DNA of 64,000 bases from Pocillopora verrucosa (Eukaryota > Cnidaria > Anthozoa > Scleractinia > Pocilloporidae). The notes under the pieces are model-generated. The model did no database searches and was not told the origin of the DNA. It saw only the letters and a list, made by a program, of their open reading frames with translations. The position numbers and the translations under genes were made by a program. The stretch's first letter is position 1; every line of letters begins with the position of its first letter. Location: the NCBI RefSeq assembly GCF_036669915.1, contig NC_089314.1, forward strand, positions 6,567,778-6,631,777, in the 5' to 3' direction. Positions 15,624 through 26,329 of this stretch are shown piece by piece.

Positions 15624-18600
15624 TCAATGTGGTATGAGACAGGGTGAAAACGGTGAGTTTCCATAGCAGCAGCTGTTAGGTTGAACGAAGCCTGATCTGC
15701 AGCAGTGGGTATTTGAATTATACCCTACAGATCCGCAGCAAAGCTTGTTGGTAAATACGCTGCCTCCACAGCAGACCTGAAAAGTTAAATAAATATAATA
15801 AAAAATGTTTTAAGAAATCCGTTAATGAAATTTGATTTAGCACCGGCGCAACTGCAAAATGGGTCTTGATCCACTAGTCAATCCTCTTAACATCAATGTA
15901 GCTGTTATTTTGTTGATTCATTTGTTCATTCGTTTATCTCGATATTACATTTGAAGAGAGGGAAAAAAGGGAAAAAAAAGGAGGATAAAACATTTTATAG
16001 CAATAATGGCAAGGCAAACTTGTTCCCTTGATATTTGAAAGTTGTAAGAATCGGTGGCAAAACCAAAACGGCAACGAATTGTAAAGACAAAATAATTGAA
16101 AAGTCCGCCTATACTCGTTTACGCCAGTCAGAACAGGAAAATTATCAACAATGAATTATTGAATTTCAACTCAGAATATTGCATTTCTATTGTTCTGAAA
16201 AATGCCATATCCCGCCGAGATTTCGCTCCTCACCGTTTTGCATTTGACCGAAAGGAGAGGATTTTGAACGGTACGTGTTCCATATACTGGCGAGGACTTT
16301 GCATTTACAAAACAAAATTCTCAAAATTATCCCTATGACTATAACTCCGATTCACAAATGACTTTACCCGTGAGTCTGGGTGGTAGGGTCGGTTTTCACC
16401 ACAATTTGGAGTTGATACACTCCGGGGTTTATTTTAAATTGCTTCTTTCCAGTGTCTGAGCAAGCAGTTTTATTTTCAATTTTTAATGTTCTCAGCTGCA
16501 GGTTTCTGGAAAGTGTGAGTACCATGTACAAGCAAGGACTTAGAATATACCAAAACAGAGAAACAACAAACCGAAAGCGAGAGAAATCAATTTAAAAATT
16601 GCTCAAAATGAAGCGTTCGACCATATCCAAGAATTCTCAAATGATCTTACTTGAGTGATTGGGTTATAGGGTGTGGTCTTACAGCAGCTTGGATTTGATA
16701 CACGAAATGGTTTACTTGAGATTACTCCTGAGCAACAAACCTACCAAAAAGAACATGAAACACAGCATTTCAGAGTAAAACGTACCTTAATTTTGGATCA
16801 CATAGACGGTAATTTTCGGGAATTTAACTACGGAGATTATCGATAATCAAATACGCTTTAGAAAGAATTAATTAATTACTGAGAGTGGAAGAAAATGAAT
16901 CTGTCAGGGATGGTTTATGTGTGGTTTGTCATAAATTTTTGTTGTTCGTTTAAAAGATACTCCACCAATGATGGGTACCACAGTTTTGCCACTGAAATAA
17001 AAGCCGCTAAGCATTATTTTTAATGCATGTAGACGAACCCATTGTACGCATGTTTTTGCGCTGCCTGATCAATATGTTTTATTTTAAATTTTTGAAGTTC
17101 TCAGTCCAAGGTTTCTGAAAAATGTGGGTACAATGTACAAGCGAGGAATAAGAATACACCAAATAAAAGAAAAAAAATGAGAAACAGAAAGTTAGCTTTA
17201 AACATGCTCAAAATAAAGCTCAAGATTATTTCAAGGAATTCTTAAATGATCTTACTTGAGTGTTTGGGTTGTAGGGTAGGGTTTTACAGCATCTTGGATT
17301 TGATACACCGTGTGGTCTTTTGGAGATTACTCCTGAGCAACAAACCTTCACAAAAGCATGGAAAATAGTATTTCAGCGTTAAACATAAACCAAATAGAAG
17401 AAAAAAGGAGAAACAGAAAATTAAATTTAAACATGCTCAGAACAAAGCTCAGGATTATTTCAAGGAATTCTTAAATGATCTTACTTGAGTGTTTGGGTTG
17501 TAGGGTAGGGTTTTACAGCATCCTGGAGTTGATACACCGTGTGGTTTTTTGGAGATTACTCCTGAGCAGCAAACCTACACAAGAGCATGGAAAATAGTAT
17601 TTCAGCGCTAACCATGAACTTTATCTTTTGTATATATCGTTGAGACTGCTAGTTCGGGTTGACAACACGGGGAGTATCGATGATCAAATATCCACGGGGA
17701 GGAAAGAAGTACTGAGAGAGAAAGAAAATATTTTGCCAGGGACAGTGGGGAGTCTGCAAAATGAGGGTCAAGCGTCTGTAATTTTGGGCTTTAATCTGAA
17801 AGGTACCCCACCGATGAAACGAAAGACACTGAGCAGTATTTTCAAAGTTGATATATTTTTGCTATCGATTCCCTTCCATGCATGCTCTTACATATGTAAA
17901 AGCAATTTAGTCACGAGGAGATGCTTTTTTTTTTAGTGCTCCTTGGGCAACAAGTTTCTATAAGTTTACTTTCGGTGACCTCAGCTGCACGTTTTGTCAG
18001 AGATAACCTTCAATACTTATCTACCTGAGTTGATGGGTTATACACTCTATTGCCGCAGCAACGTTGATAATTGGAGAAGATCACTGTGGTGCCACAACAG
18101 CTCACCGGTCCATGGCTTGGTTTGGGATGAACAACACCACCACAGCATACCTGAAAATTTAATCGTCGGAGAAAATGAATATCAATTTATTTCAAGTTGT
18201 TTCATGTATTCCTCTAATTTATCTTTAAATACTATTTTACGAATTAAAGACCACGAGTAAATATGAGAATCAGGAAAAGCAAAATGATCTTAGACTTGCT
18301 CTTTTCTCTATTGATATCTTCTTAAATCGCGATTTCTTAGTATTTCTCTAAGCTTCTCTATTTCTCTATTTCATCTATTATGACCCTGGCATAATAGCGT
18401 AAAGATGGCAAGTATAATAAAAACAGTGAATAAAGAAGTATCTGAAATAGTGCTACCATAAATATTGATAACTCAACGAGGGAGGGAGCTTACGATGTTT
18501 TCATGCGAGTCTGTAATGTATTAGAAATCACCACTTCAAGAATAAAAATGAGATGTATTTCTGTAATCTCGATTAGTTATAAACTGATCATGTTTATATT

Positions 18601-20744
18601 GTATAAATTCGCCATCTATCAAATCATTTCGTTGATATCTACCTGGGTGTTGGTGTCATAAACTCTTTTTCCACAGCAGGCAGAGCCTTTGATTTTATGA
18701 ACAACCGTTCCTCCACAGCAGAGTTGAGTAGAGGTAGAATATGGCTGTCTCCAAGCACAGCATCCTTCGGTGGTGGGATTATAGCGTGCAGATCTAAAGA
18801 CCCCCAAAAAAGATTCCTGATTGAGATTTACTATCTTGCTCAGAAATTTCTTTGTTCCACGCTGACGCATGACAAGACGAAAGAAACATTTTTGCTGAAC
18901 AATAAGGATTAATGCAAGAGTACAGAAGTAAAGCAGCAGGATCCAGAGCTAAAGGGAAAAATTTTTGAGGATTTGTATTTTGCTCTGCTTAACAGTTCTG
19001 CTTTAGATCTGAGTTGAAAAAAAAGCACTTTTGCGGAGTATTTATCACGGGTAATGAAAATAAAAAATTGTTAAAATAACTTGAAAAAAGTTAATTCAGA
19101 TCAAATAATACTGCATTTGTACTCGTCTGGTTATGGCTACATGAACATAATTCATACTTGGTATCAGAAAACCCGAATGAAATGCAAAAAAACCCTGATA
19201 AAATCCATCGAAATGATGGTGCTTATTTTTGAAACCGCTCAAGTCATCCTGCAGATCTTGACTGTTTAAAGTGAGGTACTTTGTACGTATCATTTGAATT
19301 TCATGTGGAAGAATCAAAACAATGAGCACACCAAGGCGATCATATGTTTCAACAGAAGAAGAAACTGCCAATTTACGTTGACGCTGCTCAAGGAAGACGA
19401 AGAAATACCGAACAACTTATTCATCTTACAAGTTTATCGCAGCCATTAACAAAGTGATGTTACAAAAACGAAAAGCTGAGATCCCTTAAGTGAGTAAACT
19501 GGCTTCTACGTATAAAATTGCCTTTAAAATGCGTTCTTACCCACAACATTTGGCAAGAGTTCTGCCGTAAAATTTTGGAAAGATGGATCTAATGCAACAG
19601 ATCTGTCTGTAAGTGTCGTAAGTTGAAGTTCCACAGCAAGCATTTTGTTGGCGACTTTTTGGTCTCACGACACCTGAGCAACAGAGCTGTTTTCCAGTGT
19701 AGAAGGGCGTCTTTCCACAGCAAGAATTTTGAGAGCCTATTTTTGGTTTAACGACGCCTGAACAACAAAGCTGTATTCCAGTATTGTAGAAAGTTTTCCC
19801 GCAGCAAGAGTATCGAGGACCACTAACCGGTTGAATGGCGCCTAAACAGCACAGTTGTGAAAGTGGATGATAACCTATTCCGCCACAACAGTGACCGTGC
19901 GTGCGGTGCGGATCACAAAGTGGTATCAAATTCTCATGTTCAGAATGATCAATAGGGTTCTGACAGAGGACCTTTATGGCTAACAAAATAAAGAAACAAT
20001 GTTTATTCACTACTGAAATAAACGTGAGGCAATGAACCGATTCAAAATTTAACTTTGGATAAGGATAGCTTCAATAATCATGAGTATGATATCAATAATA
20101 GTCTGAGCAATCATTAATATGATGGTGATGATGAACGATCAAATTTGGACTTTTATCTCAAATATATACTGATAAGATATAAGTGTATGAACAGTGTGTA
20201 ATACTTATTTCCTTACTATGACGATCAACTTTCCTAACAAGAGTAGTTTTTAAATGATCCTGGAAAAAGATTTGAGATATCATCGATTTTGTTTTGTTAA
20301 AAAACTCGCACCATCTCCGATCCTTAAACAACCAGGCAGAAAACTATAACCCATTCCAACTGTCACCCGTGTTTCCCTACTCTTTGACCTCTCGTTAGCT
20401 CTTTCTGACAAATTTCTTTCTCTCTCTTGTTAGCCGTTCAGATTGTTGTGGCTTTGGTTTTACGACTCAGCAGAAAAGCACTCTAAATTCTTTAACTTCG
20501 GTCGCCATCTAGTTGAGAATCTTGAAAATATCAAAGATAATTTTTGCTCCTACGTTTCGAGCACTCGGATAAGTCCAAATGTAACCACTACCAGATGGCC
20601 GGATTATTACTGCTATAGCCATCCGAGGATCGCTGATTTATAATTAGAAGGAAGATGATCAATGGTAAATATGTGATAAAAAGTTTACTACCTACCCAGG
20701 AGGACAAAAACGACAACTCCCAACAGAAATTTGACATGTGTCAT
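15624..20744 (-). CDS. Galaxin-like secreted protein (galaxin gene 2), eight coding exons, 395 aa
   Basis: Coding exons on the minus strand are 20744-20696, 19979-19541, 18793-18643, 18150-18025, 17574-17485, 17345-17256, 16740-16651 and 15776-15624. Every junction is GT-AG and in phase, totalling 1188 nt with a TGA stop. The signal peptide starts MTHVKFLLGVVVFVLLA and is spliced at the same phase-1 point as in galaxin gene 1. About 25 Cys-Cys pairs follow. The second exon holds a run of LCCSGVVKPK and CCGK units. The three 90-nt exons encode nearly identical units of the type VCCSGVIS...CCKT-x-PYNP, a sign of recent exon duplication. An acceptor just before the ATG (ATCATAG|AGTCAACATG) implies a non-coding first exon near 21772. 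It is a tandem paralogue of galaxin gene 1, to which its ends and flanks align. Function is inferred from the galaxin family only. Confidence 0.88.
16368..16430 (-). pseudogene. Vestigial galaxin exon in the last intron of gene 2
   Basis: The frame VSTPNCGENRPYHPDSR followed by a GGTAAAG donor matches the end of the 90-nt exons (VSTPGCCKTLPYNPNTQ). The Cys pair is reduced to one Cys, the upstream half is replaced, and a TAA lies in frame before it. It is best read as a dead copy left by exon multiplication. Confidence 0.55.
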
Positions 20745-21479
20745 GTTGACTCTATGATGATGGTCGGTTTCTGCCTGGTCTTTGAATTAGCACAAAAGGA
20801 ATTTCTGAAATGAACAGATGAGTGAAAATAATAAGTTCATCTCACTGGACGAAAAAAACGGATTTGCATCATATTTGCGCAGTACAAATGTCATCAAATC
20901 TGGTCCAAAGCCGTAGCAAATGTGGTGCAAATGGGGTAAATGCCACATTTGCTTTAGGTTTGCACGGACAGAACAAAATTTTGCAATCCAAAGACCAAAA
21001 AGATTCACAAGCCTCCTGTGCGTCACTGAACAGCTAATAAAACATATTTTTTTCGATTGAATGTAAAATTCTAAAAGTGGCGAATAGTCTTGAAATTGAA
21101 CTAACTGAGCTATCCTTAAAATGAACTAACTTCAGGCTGCCTTTTTTCCCTTCATTCATCAACCAAGCCGGCTTCAAGAGCTTAGAAACTCTTTACGATG
21201 GCCAATTTACGTTATTAACTCAGGCGATAAAACCAAATTATCATGTCATTCCCCACCATTTACGCAGTACCAGATTCTCTTTAAAAACTTACGCACTCTG
21301 TTATAAGAAAATAAATGATTTCAATGACAATCGATATATCACCGAAATATGTTGGGAGGCAACAGAAAGGCTCAACTGTATATTAAAGCAGATTTTAAAG
21401 ATTAGGGATTCATCTGCATTCCATTCTTTTTCAATCGTAACATGGTCGTGATATGGCCAATATCCAAACTCGTCTTCAA

Positions 21480-23530
21480 TTTTCAACTTTAGCGCCCTTT
21501 ATTATCTTTAAATCGATAACTAGCAAGCGTTTATGGACAAAATTTACTATTCCACGTTCACCTCATTTCACTTTTGTTCTCAAAACTCATCTAAACTGCA
21601 AAGAAACTTCTGTTCAATTTTACTCACGAGGTCAGCGAAAAATGTTGACTTTGGCGAATTATTGGTAAACACACAAAAGGAAAATTGAGAACTCTTTTCT
21701 TGGCTTGTTAAAAAAAGTGTAAATCTGCTCAACATAACTAGTATTGTGACAACGATGAAGCACTTACTTACCTTCGTTTAATGAAGTGCTGTTGATAGCT
21801 AACCTTCGCAACTCCGACTGGTTTTTGCAACTCACCGCGATCTCTTTTAAGTCGTCATTGGAATTCGAAACCGGAACTTGACGAACAACTGAACATTGCA
21901 TGGTTTAATGCTAGATGTTGGCGGATATTAATATCAAATGAACAAACACATATTTGAGTGTTAGTTTGACGTTAGCTGCACTTGCTGAATCATGCACTTA
22001 ATGCCCTAACTACGTAACACTAGCTGCTTTGCCGCGTTTGCAGAAAGAGTGTTGAGTCCAAATTTACTGATTTTCTTTCCTTTTTTTCAAAGTGCTCGGG
22101 CTGCCTTAGTAGTCTGACCCCTTCCTGAAATAAAGGAAATCAGGTGATTTCTTTCCATGCCGGACAATAATGAAGAATTTCAAAGATTTTACCTAGAACG
22201 ATGCGATTTCCAATCAGACATAGCTGTGTTCGATAGGTGCTATATTATCGCGACTTATTATAGATGTTATATTAAACTGAAAAGGTGGATTTAAAGCTTT
22301 CGACTTCTGTGTTTTTAATTTGTTCAATAAGAATTTTTGCGAAATTCCATTTCATCTAGAACCTTTGTCTGACAAGCCCTTGTTCTTGTTCCTGTTTTGT
22401 CAGCGCTTTCCTAAATTAGATTTGTTTTATTTTAGTTTCGAGCCAAACAAAGACTTTGAAATACAATAGAGATTTATTGCAGGCAGTTGATTCTTAATTG
22501 GAACATATCATTAGGTCATCCAAATATTTATAATTAAGTTTGATTTGTGTTTTCAATATCAAAAAGAAGCTTGGTCTCCAAAGTACTTTTTTCTTGCCGT
22601 TCCCGAACTTTGCCTGATTTCGAGCGAAAATATTATAGGATAACTCTCTTTCGTTAAAGCTTAATTCTCTAATATTGTCATTACAAGTAAAACGGTTTCA
22701 TGCCGGGCATACAAAGGCAATAAATAGTATACATTTGAACTTAATAGTCACTGGACTTCAATATCGTGAGATATCACAGCCAAAAAGTATCTTCACGTCA
22801 CCTCTACCTTAAATGTACTAAACGTTCGGTTATAGTCAAGAACTTTTCTTCACATCGCACATTAAGTCAAAGTTCCTGAGTAAAACGTGTTTAGAATAAG
22901 CTAAATTTTCCACGTTTTTTCTTAGCAGCACAAAAGCAATATCAGAGCTCTTGGTGCCTATCATTTAGATTATTTGTGTAAAAATCTGATGGAGATATAT
23001 TGATGTTTGTTTGCACTATTAGATCAAGTCATATAAATTCTTTGCTGTTTAAGTTTATCTGGAGATTCCCAAGCATAGAAATCAGAAGGACTGTCTGCAA
23101 GTGCAATATTTAGCGGCAAATTGAGTCACCAACAGCACCTGATTTTCACACAAATTAGCAAAACATGTGTGCATATTTGATTTTACAATCAGCAGATATT
23201 GAGAAGGCGGTGAACACATAAAAAAGGTTTTTAGAGAATGAACCGCAAACATTAGTTTCCAGCATATTACATTGGATACTTTATTACAAACAATCGCCGC
23301 TAAAAGAATACTTTCGCTGCACGCACCAGTAAACTCTTAAGTGCTGTACCCACGCAGTACTATGGTAACCCAAACATAATCTCAAAACTTTTTCTTTGGA
23401 GAAAAAAACAGTAATATTACATCCAGGAAATAACAACAAATAGCACTTGCTTTTGGTAACGTCTCCAAGGCTCCTGCTGTGATCAGATCCATGTAACGTT
23501 AATTACGCTGTTTTGCTCATTGGAATTCCA
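21480..23530. repeat. Segmental duplication block, copy upstream of galaxin gene 2
   Basis: Long collinear similarity runs between this block and about 26330-28930. Shared words include CAGCAAGCGTTTATG (one change), TCATCTAAACTGC, CTGACCCCTTCCTGAAATAA, GAAATCA-GTGATTTCTTTCC and TTACATTGGATA. The block contains the promoter and leader exon of galaxin gene 2. No other gene is seen from 21860 to 24950. Confidence 0.75.
21772..21850 (-). promoter_or_regulatory. Core promoter and non-coding first exon of galaxin gene 2
   Basis: On the minus strand GACTTAAAAGAG (TATA-like, near 21850) precedes a leader containing AACCAGTCGGAGTTGCGAAG and ends in the donor CGAAG|GTAAGTAAGTG at 21772. The coding exon at 20744 has an acceptor directly upstream, so an intron of roughly 1 kb is implied. 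Transcript data would be needed to fix the cap site. Confidence 0.6.
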
Positions 23531-23761
23531 ATGTGCATCCTTCTTTGTGGCACCCTTAATTGCGAAAAATTAGCGCGGGCTCTTAATGTACTGCAATAAA
23601 ACAAATCACGAGATCAAGCTCCATGAGAATGTTTAGTCGATGCCTGTTTCAAACTTGGGCTATACCATAAAACAAATTTTAGTCAATTTCCAGCCATCTT
23701 GACCGAAAAAGTTTGGTCAATAAAGAATTTCATACATACAGCAAATAAATTTTGCTCTGTT

Positions 23762-23896
23762 GGTAAAATTTCCGCACAGCCCCATACTTTATTATACATT
23801 CAGTTCTTGAATAGAGAAACCAAGGACTAAAACAATACACGCATTGGGAAAACAGATTTGTTTTACAATAGTATGGGGCTGTGCGGAAATTTTACC
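23762..23896. mobile_element. 135-bp MITE with perfect 8-bp target site duplication
   Basis: The left terminal repeat starts GGTAAAATTTCCGCACAGCC and the right end is its exact inverse; the arms pair over about 27 bp. GCTCTGTT lies immediately outside both ends (23754-23761 and 23897-23904). An 8-bp duplication fits insertion by a hAT-like transposase. There is no coding capacity. Confidence 0.85.
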
Positions 23897-24139
23897 GCTC
23901 TGTTAAACACAGGCATGCGTAGCATACAAGTTATTTTCTCAGCTGTGTAGGTCGAGATGGGACACTTTGTATTCCTACGGTTTTCATAACCTTCAAAAGA
24001 ACGAAAATATCGCATTACTTCACTTTAAGAGAAACAGAAAAAACCTGATTTATCTTAAATCACACAGATATTTTGTGGTCTATTGTCTCTATTGTATAAG
24101 TACTTCTCATCAAAAATAAAATGTATCGGTGCCACGCAT

Positions 24140-24245
24140 ACTGCGGTCTCTTACTCAGCCGTTTTTTGGTCTCGTCACACAACGCCCTCTATTCCCCATT
24201 GGAGAGAGAGCCATTGCGTGACGAGACCAAATAACGTTGCAAAAG
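24140..24245. repeat. Short inverted repeat with GGTCTCGTCAC arms
   Basis: TTTTTTGGTCTCGTCACACA is answered about 50 bp later by GCGTGACGAGACCAAATAA, with CAACG and CGTTG words extending the pairing. It looks like a small foldback element. No target duplication was recognised. Confidence 0.5.
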
Positions 24246-24956
24246 AGACTACGCTTACAACCGTTCCTCTAACAGGAACAAAATCAAAATAAATCGTCCA
24301 CAGTCGGTCGCCTCAAAAATATAATTCCACCTGATTTTACTACGAAAAGCAAACTGATACTACTGTATCTCCATTAGTCCCTGACCAAAGATATACTGCG
24401 ATCTCGAGAGGGAGCCAGGGAAGACAGCCAAACGTGTTTGTAGCACAACAAACCAACGATAACATTTTATATTTTCTTTTTGTGACTGTCCTCTATTGTT
24501 TTTTTTTTCGACTTTATCACCGACATTGTCCAAAAATAACGAACTCTTTTGGTCCACCGAACGAACTTCCTTTTCTTGCGCGGGATCAAAGAGGGCAAGA
24601 TGGCTCAGGTAGCCAATCAGAACACAGGATTCGCTTTATTTTGCCCACGGGCGCTGCCAGCGATGTAATAAAACAGTTTATAATCACGTTGTTACTAAAC
24701 AGTGTATGTCTTTCTACATGAATAATGTTTTGGGCATGATGGATTAATGTAGAGTGAATCCCCATGTCACTGGTTCATTAATTATATCTCCTAAAGCTAC
24801 AGGTGTGCATGCAGAAACGAGTAAAAATAAAAACAGGCTTTGTGTGATATTTTATTGTCATCCACATAGTGCAGATACAAGCAACCCCCTATCTGTGATA
24901 CGATACGATTAAACTATAATCTTGATAACAGGGAGGGTAAGAACGACAAGTTTTCT

Positions 24957-25637
24957 TTACTGTCTGCATAGAACAAGCACATACGCATGTCTTGAACGAT
25001 CGCGATCTGCGTTGCTTGCAAACCGAATGCCTCTTCCCCTCTGAAACTCATTAATTGCACGGATCACAAGGCCGTGGTTAGGTACTCCTCTCTGCCAACT
25101 TCTGACTGCTCGTGTGATGTCGAACTCCACGAAGCCTCGAGGGCGATATGGAAAGATAACAACTGGTGATCGATCCTGAGGAACCGCCTCTGCGTCAGTG
25201 TTATCCAAACCAAGGTATCGCTTCGACCAATAGGCATATGATGAACGCTTGGAGCTGGTAGCTTGATACTCGTTCCAGGATTTTTTCACCAAATGAACCT
25301 GCATATAACGGGGAATAAAAGGGGTTCTGGTAATGGGATGCCAGCTGGCCTTATGTGCGTAGACATAGTACAGGTACATCTTCGCAGATACGATCTTGTA
25401 AGCTGGGCAGTACCTCGGTAGCTGTTCAAACTTTACAAGCGATCGTTTATTGGGATAACCAGGATGCTGAGAAACGAGAAGGAACGGCAAATAGTTGAAG
25501 TTTCTGTTTGGACTTTCAAGCGTGACATCTTGTACCACTGATAGCTTGTAAACGGTGCCCCTGCCAGTATTGTACCTGGTTACACCTTGCGTGACATGAG
25601 CCAAGAACGCCACCATAAGTAAGGTTATCATCAACAT
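24957..25637 (-). CDS. Secreted DNRLRE (CBM96-type) domain protein, 226 aa
   Basis: One coding exon encodes a signal peptide (MLMITLLMVAFLAHVTQG) and a single DNRLRE-type beta-sandwich. Family hallmarks in order are SLVKFEQLP (about 65-75), AKMYLYYVYAH (about 85-95), VHLVKKSWNEY (about 120-130), FVEFDITRAVRSWQRG (about 170-185) and IRFASNADRDRS (about 205-215). Such domains bind polysaccharide or form extracellular wall and matrix proteins in other organisms. The start was set at 25637, not at the longer frame beginning 25652, because GTTTAACAG|CACCATG is a clear splice acceptor four bases before this ATG. The gene therefore has a non-coding leader exon, for which the best upstream donor is at 26622, inside a galaxin-type promoter. 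The protein is basic and rich in Arg and Tyr. A role in skeleton or mucus matrix is inference from its neighbours. Confidence 0.8.
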   Translation of the reverse strand: MLMITLLMVAFLAHVTQGVTRYNTGRGTVYKLSVVQDVTLESPNRNFNYLPFLLVSQHPGYPNKRSLVKFEQLPRYCPAYKIVSAKMYLYYVYAHKASWHPITRTPFIPRYMQVHLVKKSWNEYQATSSKRSSYAYWSKRYLGLDNTDAEAVPQDRSPVVIFPYRPRGFVEFDITRAVRSWQRGVPNHGLVIRAINEFQRGRGIRFASNADRDRSRHAYVLVLCRQ

Positions 25638-25804
25638 GGTGCTGTTAAACAAATAAAAAAGTAAAATTAAGCCTTTATCAAAAGGCTTATGGAATGCATG
25701 CTTTCCACTCTTTGCGGCATATGAGTAGAAAATTGCATATAATTTTCATGCTCTCTAACTGTTCTGGAGAAGGAAGGATGTATAAGAGGTGAGAGAGATT
25801 ATGC

Positions 25805-25906
25805 ATATGGGGGGAGGGGTTAGGGGAAGAAATCAAATATATGGAGGGAGGGGTTAGGGGAAGAAATCAAATATATGGAGGGAGGGTTAAGGGTAAGTTA
25901 CCAAAT
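25805..25906. repeat. 34-bp G-rich minisatellite, three copies
   Basis: Units start ATATGG at 25805, 25839 and 25873. Units 1 and 2 share GGAGGGGTTAGGGGAAG and differ by little; unit 3 is diverged. It lies in the presumed leader intron of the DNRLRE gene, and the G runs could fold as a quadruplex. Confidence 0.85.
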
Positions 25907-26329
25907 GTCCTTTAAGGGGTATAAAGCAGAATACGGTTCTAAGCCCGTGGAAAAAAAAACTTTGGTCTAGAACTAGATGAGCCCGTAACTAGGAGTCCCA
26001 CAAGTGATTGGAAAGGGAACGAGTTTGTTTTATTTCTACATTTTCATCCTTAAGCAACGTGCGGTTGCACTCATCATAGTTTAACAAAAAGCTAGTCTAA
26101 AATTGACTTTAACACCTCAACTGAAACAAGCGTAGAAAAATTGCCTGTTAACAGATTTAAAACTAAACCGTTAGCTGACGCCGAATTTCCGCCAACTTTT
26201 CGATAGCAAATTTACTGATCCTCCATTTGTTCCGATTTTATGCTTAAGAAAATTGTCATGACGAGATTCAAGACTTTGAGCAACTTCTACTGGGACTCTA
26301 GGTACCTTAGAGCTTTTAATTACTTATAG

